Part shown: positions 35,373-46,868 of the stretch, piece by piece
Layout of the letters: each line of letters begins with the position of its first letter
How positions within the stretch are numbered: position 1 is the stretch's first letter
Origin: Aselliscus stoliczkanus
Taxonomy: Eukaryota > Chordata > Mammalia > Chiroptera > Hipposideridae
Assembly: GCA_033961575.1 (NCBI GenBank)
Contig: CM066732.1
Span: 72,764,687-72,828,686 of the forward strand
Direction of reading: 5' to 3'
Length of the DNA: 64,000 nucleotides
The notes under the pieces: model-generated
The model's database searches: none
Seen by the model: only the letters and a program-made list of their open reading frames with translations
What the model was told of the DNA's origin: nothing
Made by a program: the position numbers and the translations under genes

Positions 35373-38300
35373 AATTACTCAGCTTCATGGGTTCATCAAG
35401 ACTTAGCGCTAGATATGTTCTGACTTGAAAGATGAGCCTCGTTTCTCACTGTTGCCTCATTTATGATCATCATAGTAGGAAGCTAGGACTGTCAAAATTC
35501 CAATTAGTTGTCAGAGTTAAAGAACTCACCTTGATGGGACCCTGCTGAAGATTCAATGAGTACACTCATGTGAAATGCTTAAAACTGCCTAACGCTGAGT
35601 AAATGTTAGCCATTATTAGAATTACTTGATATTCTAAATTATTCCCCAAACAATGAATGAGTCAAATCAATGAAGTACATTTTAGATAGGAATGTAGGAA
35701 AAGCATTCCCCAAACTGATCCTGCTACCTCCGAGGGGGTAGAATAAGTTCATAATCCTGGAGAACCAATGACTCAGAAATGTTTTTCTTTCTAGAGCTAT
35801 AAGTGTATGTCTGAACTGCTCTGAATATCAAAGCAAAACAAATGCCTTTGTCCATCCCCACAATGGCTGACAATCTGTGAGTAGCAGTCAAGATGGTTTT
35901 TTGGTTTGGAAGTTGTAGGATAATGGAGTTTCTAGCCCAGCAGTTTTATTTCAGAGAGCCTCTTGGATTTGCACATGTAAAAATAGTCCTTGTGCTGACT
36001 CCCAGAGGGCCTTGATTTCAGCAGTCCCAGCAGCTCTGTAGATGTGCACAGAGGAGAGATTGTTCTAGGAAATGAGCTCTCTGAAAATGTCACCACATTC
36101 TACTGCAGCATGGTCATTTGCTGCCTATTTTTCATGTTCTATCAAGCCTTCTCAATACCAAGGGTCTTTTTAAAATGCCAAAGATACTCCTCCAAAAATA
36201 CACATGAATCAGTCATTTGCATTTGCTCATAAAACTCCTTTGCCTTTTCAAAGAGCACTCGGTTGGAGACAAGGACATCTTTCTATCTTTTCACTGAGCC
36301 CCACTCACACAGAACACCATATAGTTTCCCTAATTTATTTATGTGAATGCATCATGGGGCACTTTTCCCTTCATACTTTGAAAACCTGAAAATCTATTAA
36401 GCCTTTAAATATCAGCCATCCTGCTTCCTGATATTTTATATATTATGTAGAAGAATATTGGGATTATCTACTAATCATTCCTTTGATCAGCCCTATCAGT
36501 CTCCAATTGATATCCATTTTTTTCTTCAGCTGATCATTGCATTCCCATGCTTCTAGACCATTTCCCCCACTGCAGTTTAATCACCACCACCACAACTCTT
36601 TTTATCACCTCTCTGATTCTCCTATCTCTTAACTGTTACTTTCTTCTTTCTTTCTCTAACTGGCTTCTTTCTACCTTTTTTCTCTCCCTTTGTTAATGAC
36701 AGTCCCTTTGTTTATGATTTTCTATAGCTCCATCACAAAAGACTGCCATTTGGTGGACATGGAGAAGAGAAGCTTTTTTTTTCTGTTTGTGGCTAACGCA
36801 CTGAGCACATTCTATCAGGTGCAAATCTTCATGGTTGTGTTCTTTCTCCTTGAGCATTCAAGGTACTTTGGGGGTATTGCTTCCAGAACAAAGCAGCCCT
36901 GGAAGTTTGTGTATTGCATAGGACTGCTGTTGGATCCCTGCTACTCAGAGCAGAGATGGTGCCAGGCTGAGGCTTGCAGAGTCTGGTGAAGTAACTGAGG
37001 TCAGCAGCTGAGTTTCCCATAGCTCGGATTAAGACCCAGAGATTGACAGTATACCAAAATTAAGGAGAAGATATGGCTGTAAAGCAGAGGAGTTTAGAAG
37101 CTAATATTACCCAGAGCCCCCAGGAGGCAGAGGAATAGAGCCAGGCAAGTGGCACACCACTTAAAGGCCTGCTGTGGATACTCAGAGAAGAGCACCATTA
37201 CACCCTTCCTTCAAGACCGGAAATTGATCTTGCTTTGGGGTGGGCCCCAGGGGCACAGTATTAGCTTTGTATAGAGATTGGCAGCCAGCAGGTAGGCTGT
37301 CTATGGGACTGATACTCTTTCCTGTGACATCTTTTGAAATACAAGATCCTGGGTGATGATGAGTCACCCACACCAAAATTTTGCATTGTCAGCAGAGCAA
37401 AGTTCAGCATTTGCCTGAGTTCTCATCCTGAAAAGTAATCATGGCTCCCTTAAAGAGTTGGAAGGGATTGACAACTTTTTATGTTATTTCCCCTCTGTAT
37501 TATTCCACACATGTTAACTATTCAAAGCACACTGTGCTGATTTGACAGGGGAGTGATGAAGGTGACACAAAAGTTAACTGGAAGGACTCTACAAAAATTT
37601 ATCTAATTATTGCCATTCACAAAAGTAAATGCTACTTCTTAAGTCTGTCAAGTTAAATGGTCATTTGATTTCAGGGATGCATCTGTGATAAGAGATGGGG
37701 TAGACCAAGCATCTGAAAAGAATAGTTCTAATTAGTGTGTGATTTTGCTGTGTCTCTGTGTAAAACTTATAATGTACAGACACCAAGACTTAAAAATTCT
37801 GTCTGTATACCAAAGGAGGACGTAGCTGAGACCATTTTCATTTAACATTCATTCTTCATCATTGCACAGGGTACTTTTATTTCAGATGGTTCATTCTTTT
37901 CAGAGCCCATAAGTTTCCTTAGAAAAAATATTCGCCTTGGGGAGGTAGAAATTGCACACAGAATCTCATGTGATTTTTTTCCTGACCAGGGAATATTTAA
38001 AATGATTTCATAGGAGAGGTGAGTGAGTATTTTGCCTCTTACTGTATTATGCTCTGCGTTTCCAAGATAATCCAAATATCTAAAATGTGTTTGCAGTAAA
38101 GCAACCCTTGTTCCTTGCAATGTCCTTGAGTACCATCGAATGTGTCATCAGTTTCTACTACCTGGAACTGAAAAAAAAAAAGCTAATAGCCATGAGACTG
38201 TAAAACCTAAGAACTCCCTATAGTAAGAGGAAGATAAATGCAGAGTCATTATTAATACTGCCCTGAAGGTAGAACTCTCTGCTGGAGCTTATCATGTGCT

Positions 38301-39091
38301 CAATGAAAGCTGCAGGCAGACAAATTAGCCTTCAGATTTTTATTCATAGCAATGCTATGATTCTTCTTTTAGTCACACCCTTCCATGCGAGGCCGAGTTG
38401 AGTTGGCTACTGCTGCCCATGGCCCATCCTGCCCATCCCTGTCCTTATGAACAAGAGTTCAGATGGCCCACCCAAAAAAGGACTAAGACAGATGGAGCAC
38501 TGCTGCTGCTGCCTGGAGAGGGGAACTGTCATCAGCTCACATCACTTTTAGTCTTATTTTTCTAAGTCAACTACAAACATAATGTTTCTCTCAGATCTAG
38601 AGAACCCTGTGAACCCTGCTGAGCAACGAGGCACGCAGGTAGGGTCTCCTCACTGGTCCTCACTGCTGGCCCATTGTTGGGGAAAAGGAGGTCTACATTT
38701 ACTTACAGACCTTTAGCAGAGAAGGTGCAAAAAAACAAATAGAGCATGAGCTTCAGTAGGTTTATTTAGAGAGCAGCTTATGACGTAAATTCTCAGCCAG
38801 CTCAGCTCATGGATGCATTTAATAGCTGGCCCTTACCATCACTTCAGTCAGACTTGGAGGGTGTGGAAATAAGACTGAACTTTCACTCTGCATCTCATTA
38901 TTTTGTGTGGTTCTCTCAGGACACCGGCAGTTTGTTCAAATGTGTCTCTCTCATAGACAGGGTGTAGTTAACGTTCGGCTTTGTGGCTTAATAGCATTCT
39001 TTTCCATTTCATTGGAAAATGCAGGTCTTTATCAACATGACAGAAACATTTGTTCTAAGTTCCATCGCCATTTTGTATATTATACTTTATG
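35373..39091. other. Repeat-poor block
   Basis: Apart from a MIR piece, I can name no repeat in about 3.7 kb. Base composition is more balanced than the surroundings. Frames of up to 99 codons occur (for example 36690-36989 plus strand) without recognisable motif. The block is a candidate for conserved noncoding sequence or undetected exons. Confidence 0.45.
35540..35620 (+). mobile_element. MIR SINE 3' fragment
   Basis: GAAGATTCAATGAGTACACT, then GAAATGCTTAAAACTGCCTA and GAGTAAATGTTAGCCATTAT, in the order of the MIR 3' half. Confidence 0.75.
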
Positions 39092-39570
39092 GGTCTTGTT
39101 TTTGTTTTTGTTTTTTTTAAAGATTTTATTGGGGGAATTGGGGGAGAGGAACAGCAGTGGGGAACTGGGGAAAGGGAACAGACAAGTTGCTGTCTTTTTG
39201 TTCTTCAGTCTAGTTGCAGAGGATGTTGCTTCACTGGCCCATGTTGGTATCGTCATTGTGCTCTTCCCGGATGAGGCAGATCGGTCGCCGGCCTCTGGAT
39301 GGTCGCTCACCGCGGCTATTGGCAGCTCACACTGGCTGCCAGCCGTTCACGCTGGTTGCTGGCCACTCACTGTACCCTATGGTAGCCCACTGCAGTGGGG
39401 GCTACAGCTATGCCGTCCCAGGGACTCACAGCAGCCCAGCTCCAGGTGGAGCTGTTGTTCATCATCTTAGCTGTAGAGGGCAGTGTCACTGGCCCTCATA
39501 TGTGGGATCCGAACTGGGGCTGCTGGCGTCCCAAGCCAGTTTTTAACCAACACTCCACTCGGCCGGCCCG
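39092..39570 (-). mobile_element. Long-bodied SINE (type B)
   Basis: Same layout as the copy at 34.9 kb: on the plus strand AAAGATTTTATTGGGGGAAT, the body with GATCGGTCGCCGGCCTCTGG, then GAGGGCAGTGTCACTGGCCC and an end CCACTCGGCCGGCCC. A probable 7-bp duplication CTTTATG (39085-39091 and 39571-39577) flanks it. The body has an extra copy of a 'gctggctgccagcc' motif compared with 34.9 kb, suggesting internal slippage. Plus-strand frames (up to 187 codons) through it are by-products. Confidence 0.92.
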
Positions 39571-39577
39571 CTTTATG

Positions 39578-40607
39578 TTTTTATTATTTATAAAATCTTT
39601 TACTTTATATTTCTTTCCAATGATGAGCTTTGTCCAATGTACTCAATCCTCTACTTTTTTAGGCTCATATATTGACTTCTTATTATGAGCAAGAGTGAAT
39701 TTAAAGTATGTACTATAGCTCTCCTCTCTCTCCCCATTCTACTACCTGAATTTAAGTTGATTATATATTTTACTAGTGTTTATTCTTATATTTTAAATAC
39801 ATGTTTGTACTTACATTCTTGCTTTATCCACTTTGAGTATCTTTTGACTCCTTGGCTATAAAACATCAGCTTACTTACACTCACTGACTGTACCTCTCCC
39901 TTGTCTTACAAAATCACAAGAAAAATTGTGATTTTTCTTTATCATTTCTATATTATTAGGGATTAAGACATTTACGTTCTAGTTGGCAATAAAAAATTTA
40001 CTATCTGTTTTTTAAGTCCTGGGATTAAATAGATTTCACGATCATAGCTATGCATTTTACCATGGAAAACTAGAGCTTGTCCTCTTACTTTGTCAAGATG
40101 CTCAGGAAATGTATATTCATTGCATGTTAGAATGTTTGTCATTTGCCTTTATACTTGATCCACATTTGTCTGGATACATAAACCTTGGTTTCTTCCCATT
40201 CTTTGAGGACTTTTATAAATACTGTTCTCCTGCCTTTAGGGAAATGTTAGGTTTCAGTATGTACTTATCAGGCAATTGACCTAGAAATACAACTGCTAGG
40301 TATTGAGCCAAATGCAAACATATGCCATGCATGATTTGATATCTTCCTATGGGAAGACTATTGCCCTAGAAATCCAGAGTCCTAGGTTCTAAGCCTTCGT
40401 GTACAACCAGCTTGTGAAATGCCAAACTTTGAGCATTTTTACTTTCATTGTCTATAAAAATAAAAGGTTAGATGATACAAATTTCACTTTTTTGTAGTTC
40501 TAAAATCCAGAAGATTTAGTCATTTGTAGCCTGCATGAAATAATTTGATCAAGTCTTTCATTCCTTATAATGTGTGAGTTGTAATCTCTAGTGACCTCCC
40601 AGGTTTT
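39578..40607. other. AT-rich unassigned sequence
   Basis: No repeat confidently recognised; the T-rich plus strand resembles a decayed minus-strand LINE. A 10-bp inverted repeat AAAATCACAA...TTGTGATTTT lies near 39909-39934. Confidence 0.4.
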
Positions 40608-40758
40608 TGTTTGTTTGTTTTTCCTTTTTTTTTTTTTTTTTTTTATCTGAGCCATCAGTGGCTGCTCAGCTGTCGCCGGGAATCCAACTGGAAACCCTGT
40701 TGCTCAGAGCTCTCACTCTTGAGCGGGCTCTTAACCAACTGAGCCATTCAGCCAGCCC
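40608..40758 (-). mobile_element. tRNA-related SINE, short two-unit form (type D)
   Basis: T-rich tail, TATCTGAGCCATCAGTGGCT, 'cgccgggaatccaactgg', TCTTGAGCGGGCTCTTAACC, end GCCATTCAGCCAGCCC. Imperfect duplications GTGACCTCCCAGGTTTT (40591-40607) and ATGACCTTCCAGTTTT (40759-40774). Confidence 0.92.
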
Positions 40759-40774
40759 ATGACCTTCCAGTTTT

Positions 40775-42239
40775 AACACAATAAGTTCTAAACCATTTTG
40801 TAGAATTGTTACATCCCCTAAAAATGAAAAATCTAGTGAATAAGATCAAGTTACATCCAATTCACCAGTCTGCTTCGTTACTCATTTCTTATTAATCATT
40901 TCCTCTTTCACTCTAATGACAGCCAAGCTTTTATATATTTAGTTATTAATTCAACAGGTACATATTGAATGTCTACCTTGAAACTATATACAGGCCATAA
41001 ATTTGTTTTATTATTGATTAAGGAACTGACTTTATTATATCTTAGTTCTTCTTAATAAGACAATACATATGTAAAAGGTATCTACTCTTTATAAATGAAC
41101 TTAAAGTACTCTCTGATTAACATAATTTCTCTACATGCTGAATTTTTCTTTCCTCAAGGGAGGTCTCTGTTCATAAAGGAAACTGGGACTCATGGAGAAT
41201 GTAGCTCTTGGAGAAAAGAACATAATAGCAATTATTCCTAAGGATTTTAATGATTAATGGGCCATACACAGAGTCCTATTTAAAGCCACAATTCAGGTAC
41301 AGGTTATGACTACTTAGAAGAAATCTGTTTACTTTCTAAAAGAAATTTGCTTGATTCCCACAGTATTCCACTGTTGCCCAGTGGATCTGAAAAGTCCTGG
41401 ATTTTCGAGATGCTGCTATTCTGCTCTGCAAAATTTCGAGATACAATTACACTTTGGTTTTCTGACTGCTTGTCAGACTAGACAGCACCAATTCCAACGT
41501 TCCATTTGTCAAGCTCTAGAAGCTAATCCTCACACAAGGCAACAAGCAGAAATCACCATCCTAAATCTCAGGCTGATCTAACAGAGAAGTTTCTCTGCAG
41601 GTCAGAAGTCTTTATTGTGATCATTAGAACCTCATTTATAACTGTCTGAGGGTTAGAGGACAGCCATCTTTATTGTGAGTGAAGCCAATTGTGACATAAA
41701 ATCAGAGGATCAGAGTTCTCTATTCCTGGAGAGGACTAATTTTTCAGGGCTGACCTCCAAATCCTTTACAGAAGATTGAAAAGACCTTTGAAAAGATTGA
41801 AAAGACCTTTGGTGTTAGACTTTTTTTCTGACAGAAGCACATCCTGTGGCATTGGGGGCCTGCTCTGACGTATTGGCTATGACTAGAATCATTCACGGGA
41901 CACTGCACCTCTTCCTGTCTGCGTATCTGGTGGCAGGTTGGCTGTTTCATAAGGGTGGAGATCTCATCTTACACTCTGCTCTTCTCATTGGTCCTCACCC
42001 AGTGGCTTGTACATCACAGGTAGCTTTTTAACATTTCCTGCTAAACATTGTGTACCCTCTGAATACATAAAAGTTTACTTAACATGTTTCTTAAGGATTT
42101 CTCAAAATAAGGAAAAGATCTGTAAGTCCCTTCCTGGGAAATAGTTAAGTAAGGATATAGAACTTCACATCAAATAATTAATGTCAAGTCCTCCATGGAT
42201 TGGAAAGAATGACAGTGAAATAGATAACATATTTGTTCC
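40775..42239. other. Unassigned sequence with an L2 scrap and a tandem duplication
   Basis: A short stretch with TTAATTCAACAGGTACATAT (40945-41005) may be a reversed L2 end. Nothing else was recognised. Frames of 61-76 codons at 41351-42031 have no recognisable motif. Confidence 0.45.
41773..41812. repeat. 21-bp tandem duplication
   Basis: AGATTGAAAAGACCTTTGAA occurs twice in a row, the second copy ending with one or two changes. It is probably a replication slippage product. Confidence 0.9.
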
Positions 42240-42605
42240 CAATCCTTCACCCTTAGCCTTATGACTTTGAGGTTCCTGCTAGTAAGAGTGGAGTGTATTT
42301 CCCATCCCACTGAAGCTGAGAATTGCTTTAACCAGTACACTGTGGGTGGGAATACCAGTGTGCTGGTTCTTAGCTAGGTCTTAAGAAACAGCACTTTCTG
42401 TTCACGCTTTTGGCATTTCTGCCATTGTCATGATAACAGGCGATGAGATAGTCTGAGGGTCCCAGAGCAATGAAAGAGTGTGATGCAGAAGTGCCCCAGG
42501 GGCCTACAGACCAAGAACTGTGATTATATTTGCTTATTGTTGTCTGCCATTGTATTTTAAAAGTGGTTTATAATAGTGTTATTGTGGCAACAGCTGACTA
42601 ATTCA
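42240..42605 (+). mobile_element. Candidate ancient LTR-like repeat
   Basis: The order 'gacttgaggttcctgctag', TTTGGCATTTCTGCCATTGT, 'agcaatgaaagagtgtga', ending GTTATTGTGGCAACAGCTGACTAATT resembles a common old mammalian LTR-type repeat that ends 'ctgactaat'. I cannot name the subfamily, and boundaries are uncertain. Confidence 0.45.
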
Positions 42606-43846
42606 GGCAAGAAACACAGAAGACAATATCTCCTGAGGTTCACTTAAACAGAAACCCCCCTCAGATATGATACAAAGGTCAAGCAGATCAAGAGCTTTAT
42701 AACATGCGATAAATAAAAGCATTTTCACCATGCCATGGTGTTAAGTATTCGTTTTTATTTAATAGTACATGGTTGCGTGACTCCTCCTGAGATCTCCTAA
42801 TTGTTCAGTTCATTCTAAAACTGTACACAAGGATCTGTGTGTATGTTTAAGAAATACACATTCTATTATACTTGCCAATGAAGATACAAAGCTATATAGT
42901 CCATCTTTGTAAACAATACAGTCGTGTCCAAGAAATCTCCATGGGTGATCTGACCATTCCAACTGCAAGACAATCTTCAAAGGAGATACATGCAAATGTA
43001 ATGAATAAAGACTAAAAAGATTTGAGCACGATAGAAAAATATGTGTGTAAGAGAAAAAGAGAGGGGACAGACTGATTTTTAACAAAAGAATATATACAAA
43101 GTTAGCACAATTTAAGATGCAGTCCTGGCAGCATACAGGTTGCAGAGACAATGAGGAATGTAGAATGAATTGAAAAGTATTCATAGACAGGAAAGAAAGA
43201 AAAGTTGACAAAGTTACAAGTAGCTGACTCCCAGTATAGAGACAGCCCATAAGCTTTCATTCTTTCAAGGTCAAAGACAGGTAGTGAATCCACTTATCTG
43301 TGCAGAAGGAAAACATCAAAAGGGTCAAAATGTGCTCTGATATCCACTTGAAAGGATATGTGAAGGAAAGGATAAGATGAAGCATGAGAGAGGCAGAGAC
43401 TTCAAGTACCATTAGGTACATTGATGAGGAGGGAGGGATTGAGAAAAAGATACAAAATGTAAGTCACATTCCCCATTTTAGCAAGAGGACATCAGCCAGC
43501 AGTATTTACAGAGGCAAGGAAGATTACAGAGTCCTTCAGGAAAGGCAAAAGAGCAAGAGTCTTGGTGGGCAGAGGTGAGGGGTGGTCAAAGAGCAAGCAA
43601 AATGTAAATAGCTGTTCAACGCCTAATAAGAATGGGGGACAAACAAAAAAAGGAGAAAAGCAAAACAAAACACAAAACTTGGTCATTAATAGAAGCCATC
43701 AAAAATGTGAACAATTATACAAAGTGTGATGTTTTATTTTCCCAGAAAGAAATTAAATTCTTGAATCTTCATGGAATGTGTATGATACTTTGTCCCAGGG
43801 ATAACTGCTTTTGTTCCTTTTTTTAAAACTCACTTTTCACATTATT
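42606..43846. other. Unassigned sequence
   Basis: No repeat recognised. A 146-codon minus-strand frame (43250 down to 42810) is fairly long, hydrophobic and cysteine/serine-rich, but shows no recognisable domain and is overlapped by other frames. I take it as chance. Confidence 0.45.
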
Positions 43847-43886
43847 ATTTCTTTGAAATGTAATAATTGTTACATTTCAAAGAAAT
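43847..43886. repeat. Perfect 17-bp inverted repeat (hairpin)
   Basis: ATTTCTTTGAAATGTAA (43847-43863), loop TAATTG, and its exact reverse complement TTACATTTCAAAGAAAT (43870-43886). No target duplication or known family was evident. It lies 112 bp before the LTR. Confidence 0.95.
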
Positions 43887-44879
43887 TTTGTGTTTACACA
43901 CTCATGTGAATTATGAAGTACAATAATAAATGACTACCCATAGACACAGCACCCAGACCAAGGTACCGGAACATTATATTAATTATGTGCTGTATTCTGT
44001 GGGAAGCCGACAGCTCCCCAGTGTCTGACAAGGCCACATTGCCCTGCTCAGCCCTGGATATTAGGGGTGCTGCCTTATGGTTGGTCATGTAATATCTCCT
44101 GCCTCTAAGAACCCATGTGCCTTTCCTCCTATAGGAGACAATATACTCACTGCATTTATGACAAGTTCCTATATACCCCAATGAGCTAACTACGCAGCCA
44201 AAGACGGGTAAGATCTCCTAAAAGAGGGGAGACAACCTAAGCCAGGTGGTAGTTCCGTGGGGAACCCCTGAACTGAGATATTGGGGACTCAAGCCCCTTT
44301 GGAAACTGAGGCATAGGCCTTTGGCCACATAGGCCTAAAAAAGCCAGTCTGTGAGAAACAGACAGCCTCTGTGAGAAACTGGTGCTATCGTTTGTCCTTG
44401 CCTGTGCAGCTGTGAAAGGTTTCCTTGGAGACCAGGAGACCAAGGTCTCTCCGCCATGAAAGTTCTGATAAGAGGCAACTTACTGACCATAAGTTATTTT
44501 AATTAACAACCTTGTTTTAACTTTTTGTTCTGTACATTGCTAGCAACAGATACTGAAGCTTTGACTGAGAAACAGATGTTACCCTCTATTACAAAAACAT
44601 GCAGCTCTTTGTAAGATAGGAAAAGTTTGAAACTCCTTTTGCTACTAAGTATTATAATCACATAGAAATAGTTTCTTGCCTAAACTCTTGGCAATAGTTC
44701 AAGTATATGCCCTATAAGGTAGCCATGGTAACCACTCTTTAGATGATAAGTAAAATCCTTGAACAGGTCACAGTGTCGCTAAAAAGATACAATTACAAAA
44801 AAGTAAAAGTTCTGAATAAGGGAAAACATCATGGTCATGTGAAACATAACTTATAATTAAAATAATGGTCAAAAGTCCC

Positions 44880-44887
44880 TATAAAAG
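44880..44887 (+). promoter_or_regulatory. TATA box of the LTR
   Basis: TATAAAAG, about 90 bases before the second AATAAA of the LTR. The predicted start of transcription lies near 44910. Confidence 0.6.
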
Positions 44888-44970
44888 GAGCTAGGCTTTA
44901 ACAATAAAGTGTGACACTTCTGAGAACCTCTTTCTGGTGTCTCCGCTTTCTTTTTTTCTGCCTTTACTGT

Positions 44971-44976
44971 AATAAA
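44971..44976 (+). terminator. Poly(A) signal of the LTR
   Basis: AATAAA followed by a GT/T-rich stretch (GATTTTCTGTCTTTCG), fitting an R/U5 border. Another AATAAA at 44903-44908 is too close to the TATA box to be the working signal. Confidence 0.6.
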
Positions 44977-45264
44977 GATTTTCTGTCTTTCGTATCGCCG
45001 ACTCTGTGTCCACCTTCTTGAGCCCTGGTCAGCGGGGGCTGGTCCCCTGCACTATTCCTTTCCATTCCCTCTGGCTCTTTCTCACAGATAATCTTTATCT
45101 TGAATTTTCATGTTACTTTTCTGCACAGTGTGTGCCCAATGAGAGTTTACAGTATTCTAGAACTTCCCTACGAGGTTGAGTTCAATATATTCTAAAACTT
45201 GTTTTCATTTGTAAATATCAGGAAAGAATAAGAAATCCAAGTCAATTCAACATTTCCACATTTC

Positions 45265-45745
45265 CTTCTTTTAAAAAAAATATTTTATTGGGGACTGAGG
45301 GAGGGGACCAGCCAAGTTGTTGTTCTTCAATCTTCGTTGTGGAGGGCGCCAGTCGCTATCTGGCTTCCCAGCGGCAGCTCATGGCCTCTAAGCTCAAGGT
45401 GCTGTGTTCAATCTTAGTTGCGGGTGGGCATAGCCACCATCCCATGCAGGAGTCGAACCAGCAGCCTTGTTGTTAAGAGCACACGCTCTATCCCTTAAGC
45501 CATCCAGTTGGTAGCTCAACTCAGGGTGCTGAGTTCAGTCTTAGTTGCTGGTGGGCGTAGCCCACCATTGAACAGGCAATCTTGTTGTTACACCGGCTGA
45601 GCCATCCTGCCACCTGCTGGCTGCTCAACGACAGCTCAGCTAGGGCACAGCATCACTGACTCATGTGGAAATCAAATCGGCGGCCCTGCTGCTCAGAGCA
45701 CACGCTCCAAGACAACTCTTAAATAACTGAGCCACTCAGCTGGCC
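45265..45745 (-). mobile_element. Composite SINE with three tRNA-like units (type C)
   Basis: Uninterrupted second copy. On the plus strand: ATATTTTATTGGGGACTGAG, the body (CTTCAATCTTCGTTGTGGAG), unit 3 (CATCCCATGCAGGAGTCGAA ... 'gttaagagcacacgctctat'), unit 2 (CACCATTGAACAGGCAATCT ... GGCTGAGCCATCCTGCCACC), and unit 1 to the end CCACTCAGCTGGCCC. Perfect 17-bp duplications CAACATTTCCACATTTC (45248-45264 and 45746-45762) flank it. Confidence 0.97.
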
Positions 45746-45762
45746 CAACATTTCCACATTTC

Positions 45763-46812
45763 TTAACCAGCCACCTCCTGTGATCTGTTGAATTTTCCTA
45801 CCAGCCTGGCCCCCTGACTGTTGGTATGGTGTATTGGCATGGCTGCTCTACTCACTGTAACACAAAAGGAGTCCTATTCCAGTGATCTGAACTCTTTGGG
45901 TGACATTTCATCCTTCAGGGAGACACAGGAAAAGTGGCTTTTGGGAATCAAGAATATTTCATAACCAAAACAAAATAAAGGCTGTTTGTTAAATAGGGTA
46001 TGCATTTGAGAAAAGAATGTTTGTTACTTCTTGTAACATTTTCAACCCTGTATATAAACATAAGCAGATCCATAGCCCCTCTGTGCCTGTTGCATCCACA
46101 CTTACTTGGTAAAATTTACAGATACCTCCATTTATAGCTTTCATTACTCTACTAGCTGGGACTTAAGCTGCTTTAAAATATTAAGTGACTAGATTTAATA
46201 GTCATTTAACACTTAAAAACAACAATGATGTAGAACTGGGAAGGAACTTCTTCAACAATGAAAAAAGAAGAAAGGAAAGGGGAGAGAGGCACACGTACAT
46301 GCGAGACACCCACCACCCACAGGGGTGGGGCAGAGAGAGAGAGTCATTGTGTGGTATATCTCACTGTAAATCATTCTTCTACTTGTTAATTCAACTACTT
46401 CATATAATATTGCCTACCTTGTGCAATAATAAGAGTTCTGACTTGTATGATTCATTCTTGAGCAAAATAAAATTGTTTCTTCTTTTCTGCACACAATGTC
46501 TTCACTTAGGGTAGAGCCAAATTTTTTTTTTTCAAGACTTCACATCTGATAATATGGTCACATTTTCTGTATTTAAAACAGAGGTCAAATGGTACTTAAT
46601 ACAATTAATACAATGTATTGTTCTTAAAATAGGTGATATTAAATCTCTAAAAGACACATGTGTCCTCCATATATTCCTATTAATTCTTGTCCACTGCACA
46701 GTGACAACCCCATCTTCATCTCAGAACAAAGAATGCAAATAACAAGTAGCGATAAATTAAATTTTCCATGATAAGGATCAAATTATATAATGTCTATGAG
46801 AGTACTTAGGAA

Positions 46813-46816
<4 letters not shown>
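45763..46816. other. Unassigned sequence
   Basis: No repeat or gene recognised. A purine-rich stretch lies at 46258-46345. The 109-codon plus-strand frame at 46185-46514 has no recognisable domain. Confidence 0.45.

Positions 46817-46865
<49 letters not shown>
46817..46865. repeat. (TA)n microsatellite
   Basis: About 24 uninterrupted TA units. Confidence 0.97.

Positions 46866-46868
<3 letters not shown>

Larger units (their letters stand above)
43998..45052 (+). mobile_element. Solo LTR-like element of an endogenous retrovirus
   Basis: Begins TGTGGGAAGCCGACAG and ends GGTCCCCTGCAC, flanked by 5-bp duplications TATTC (43993-43997 and 45053-45057), as made by retroviral integrases. A TATA box (TATAAAAG, 44880-44887) is followed by poly(A) signals AATAAA at 44903 and 44971; the latter has the right spacing for the R region. 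The end after it would be U5. No gag, pol or env sequence is next to it, so it is a solo LTR or a lone end. Class I (gammaretrovirus-like) is plausible from the layout but not proven. About 1.05 kb is long for an LTR, so it could contain extra sequence. Confidence 0.75.

Noticed and set aside
36690..36989. 99-codon plus-strand frame as a candidate exon
   Set aside because: No flanking splice signals with a conserved frame and no protein family recognised.
38907..39470. 187-codon plus-strand frame, the longest in the window
   Set aside because: Most of it is the antisense strand of the type B SINE at 39092-39570; similar frames occur in the sister copies (35.0 and 56.9 kb).
42810..43250. 146-codon hydrophobic minus-strand frame as a membrane protein or receptor fragment
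   Set aside because: No recognisable receptor motifs, no conserved start context that stands out, and overlapping frames in other phases; chance is more likely.
43998..45052. Possible provirus with internal genes
   Set aside because: No gag, pol or env-like frame is adjacent on either side; only an LTR is visible.
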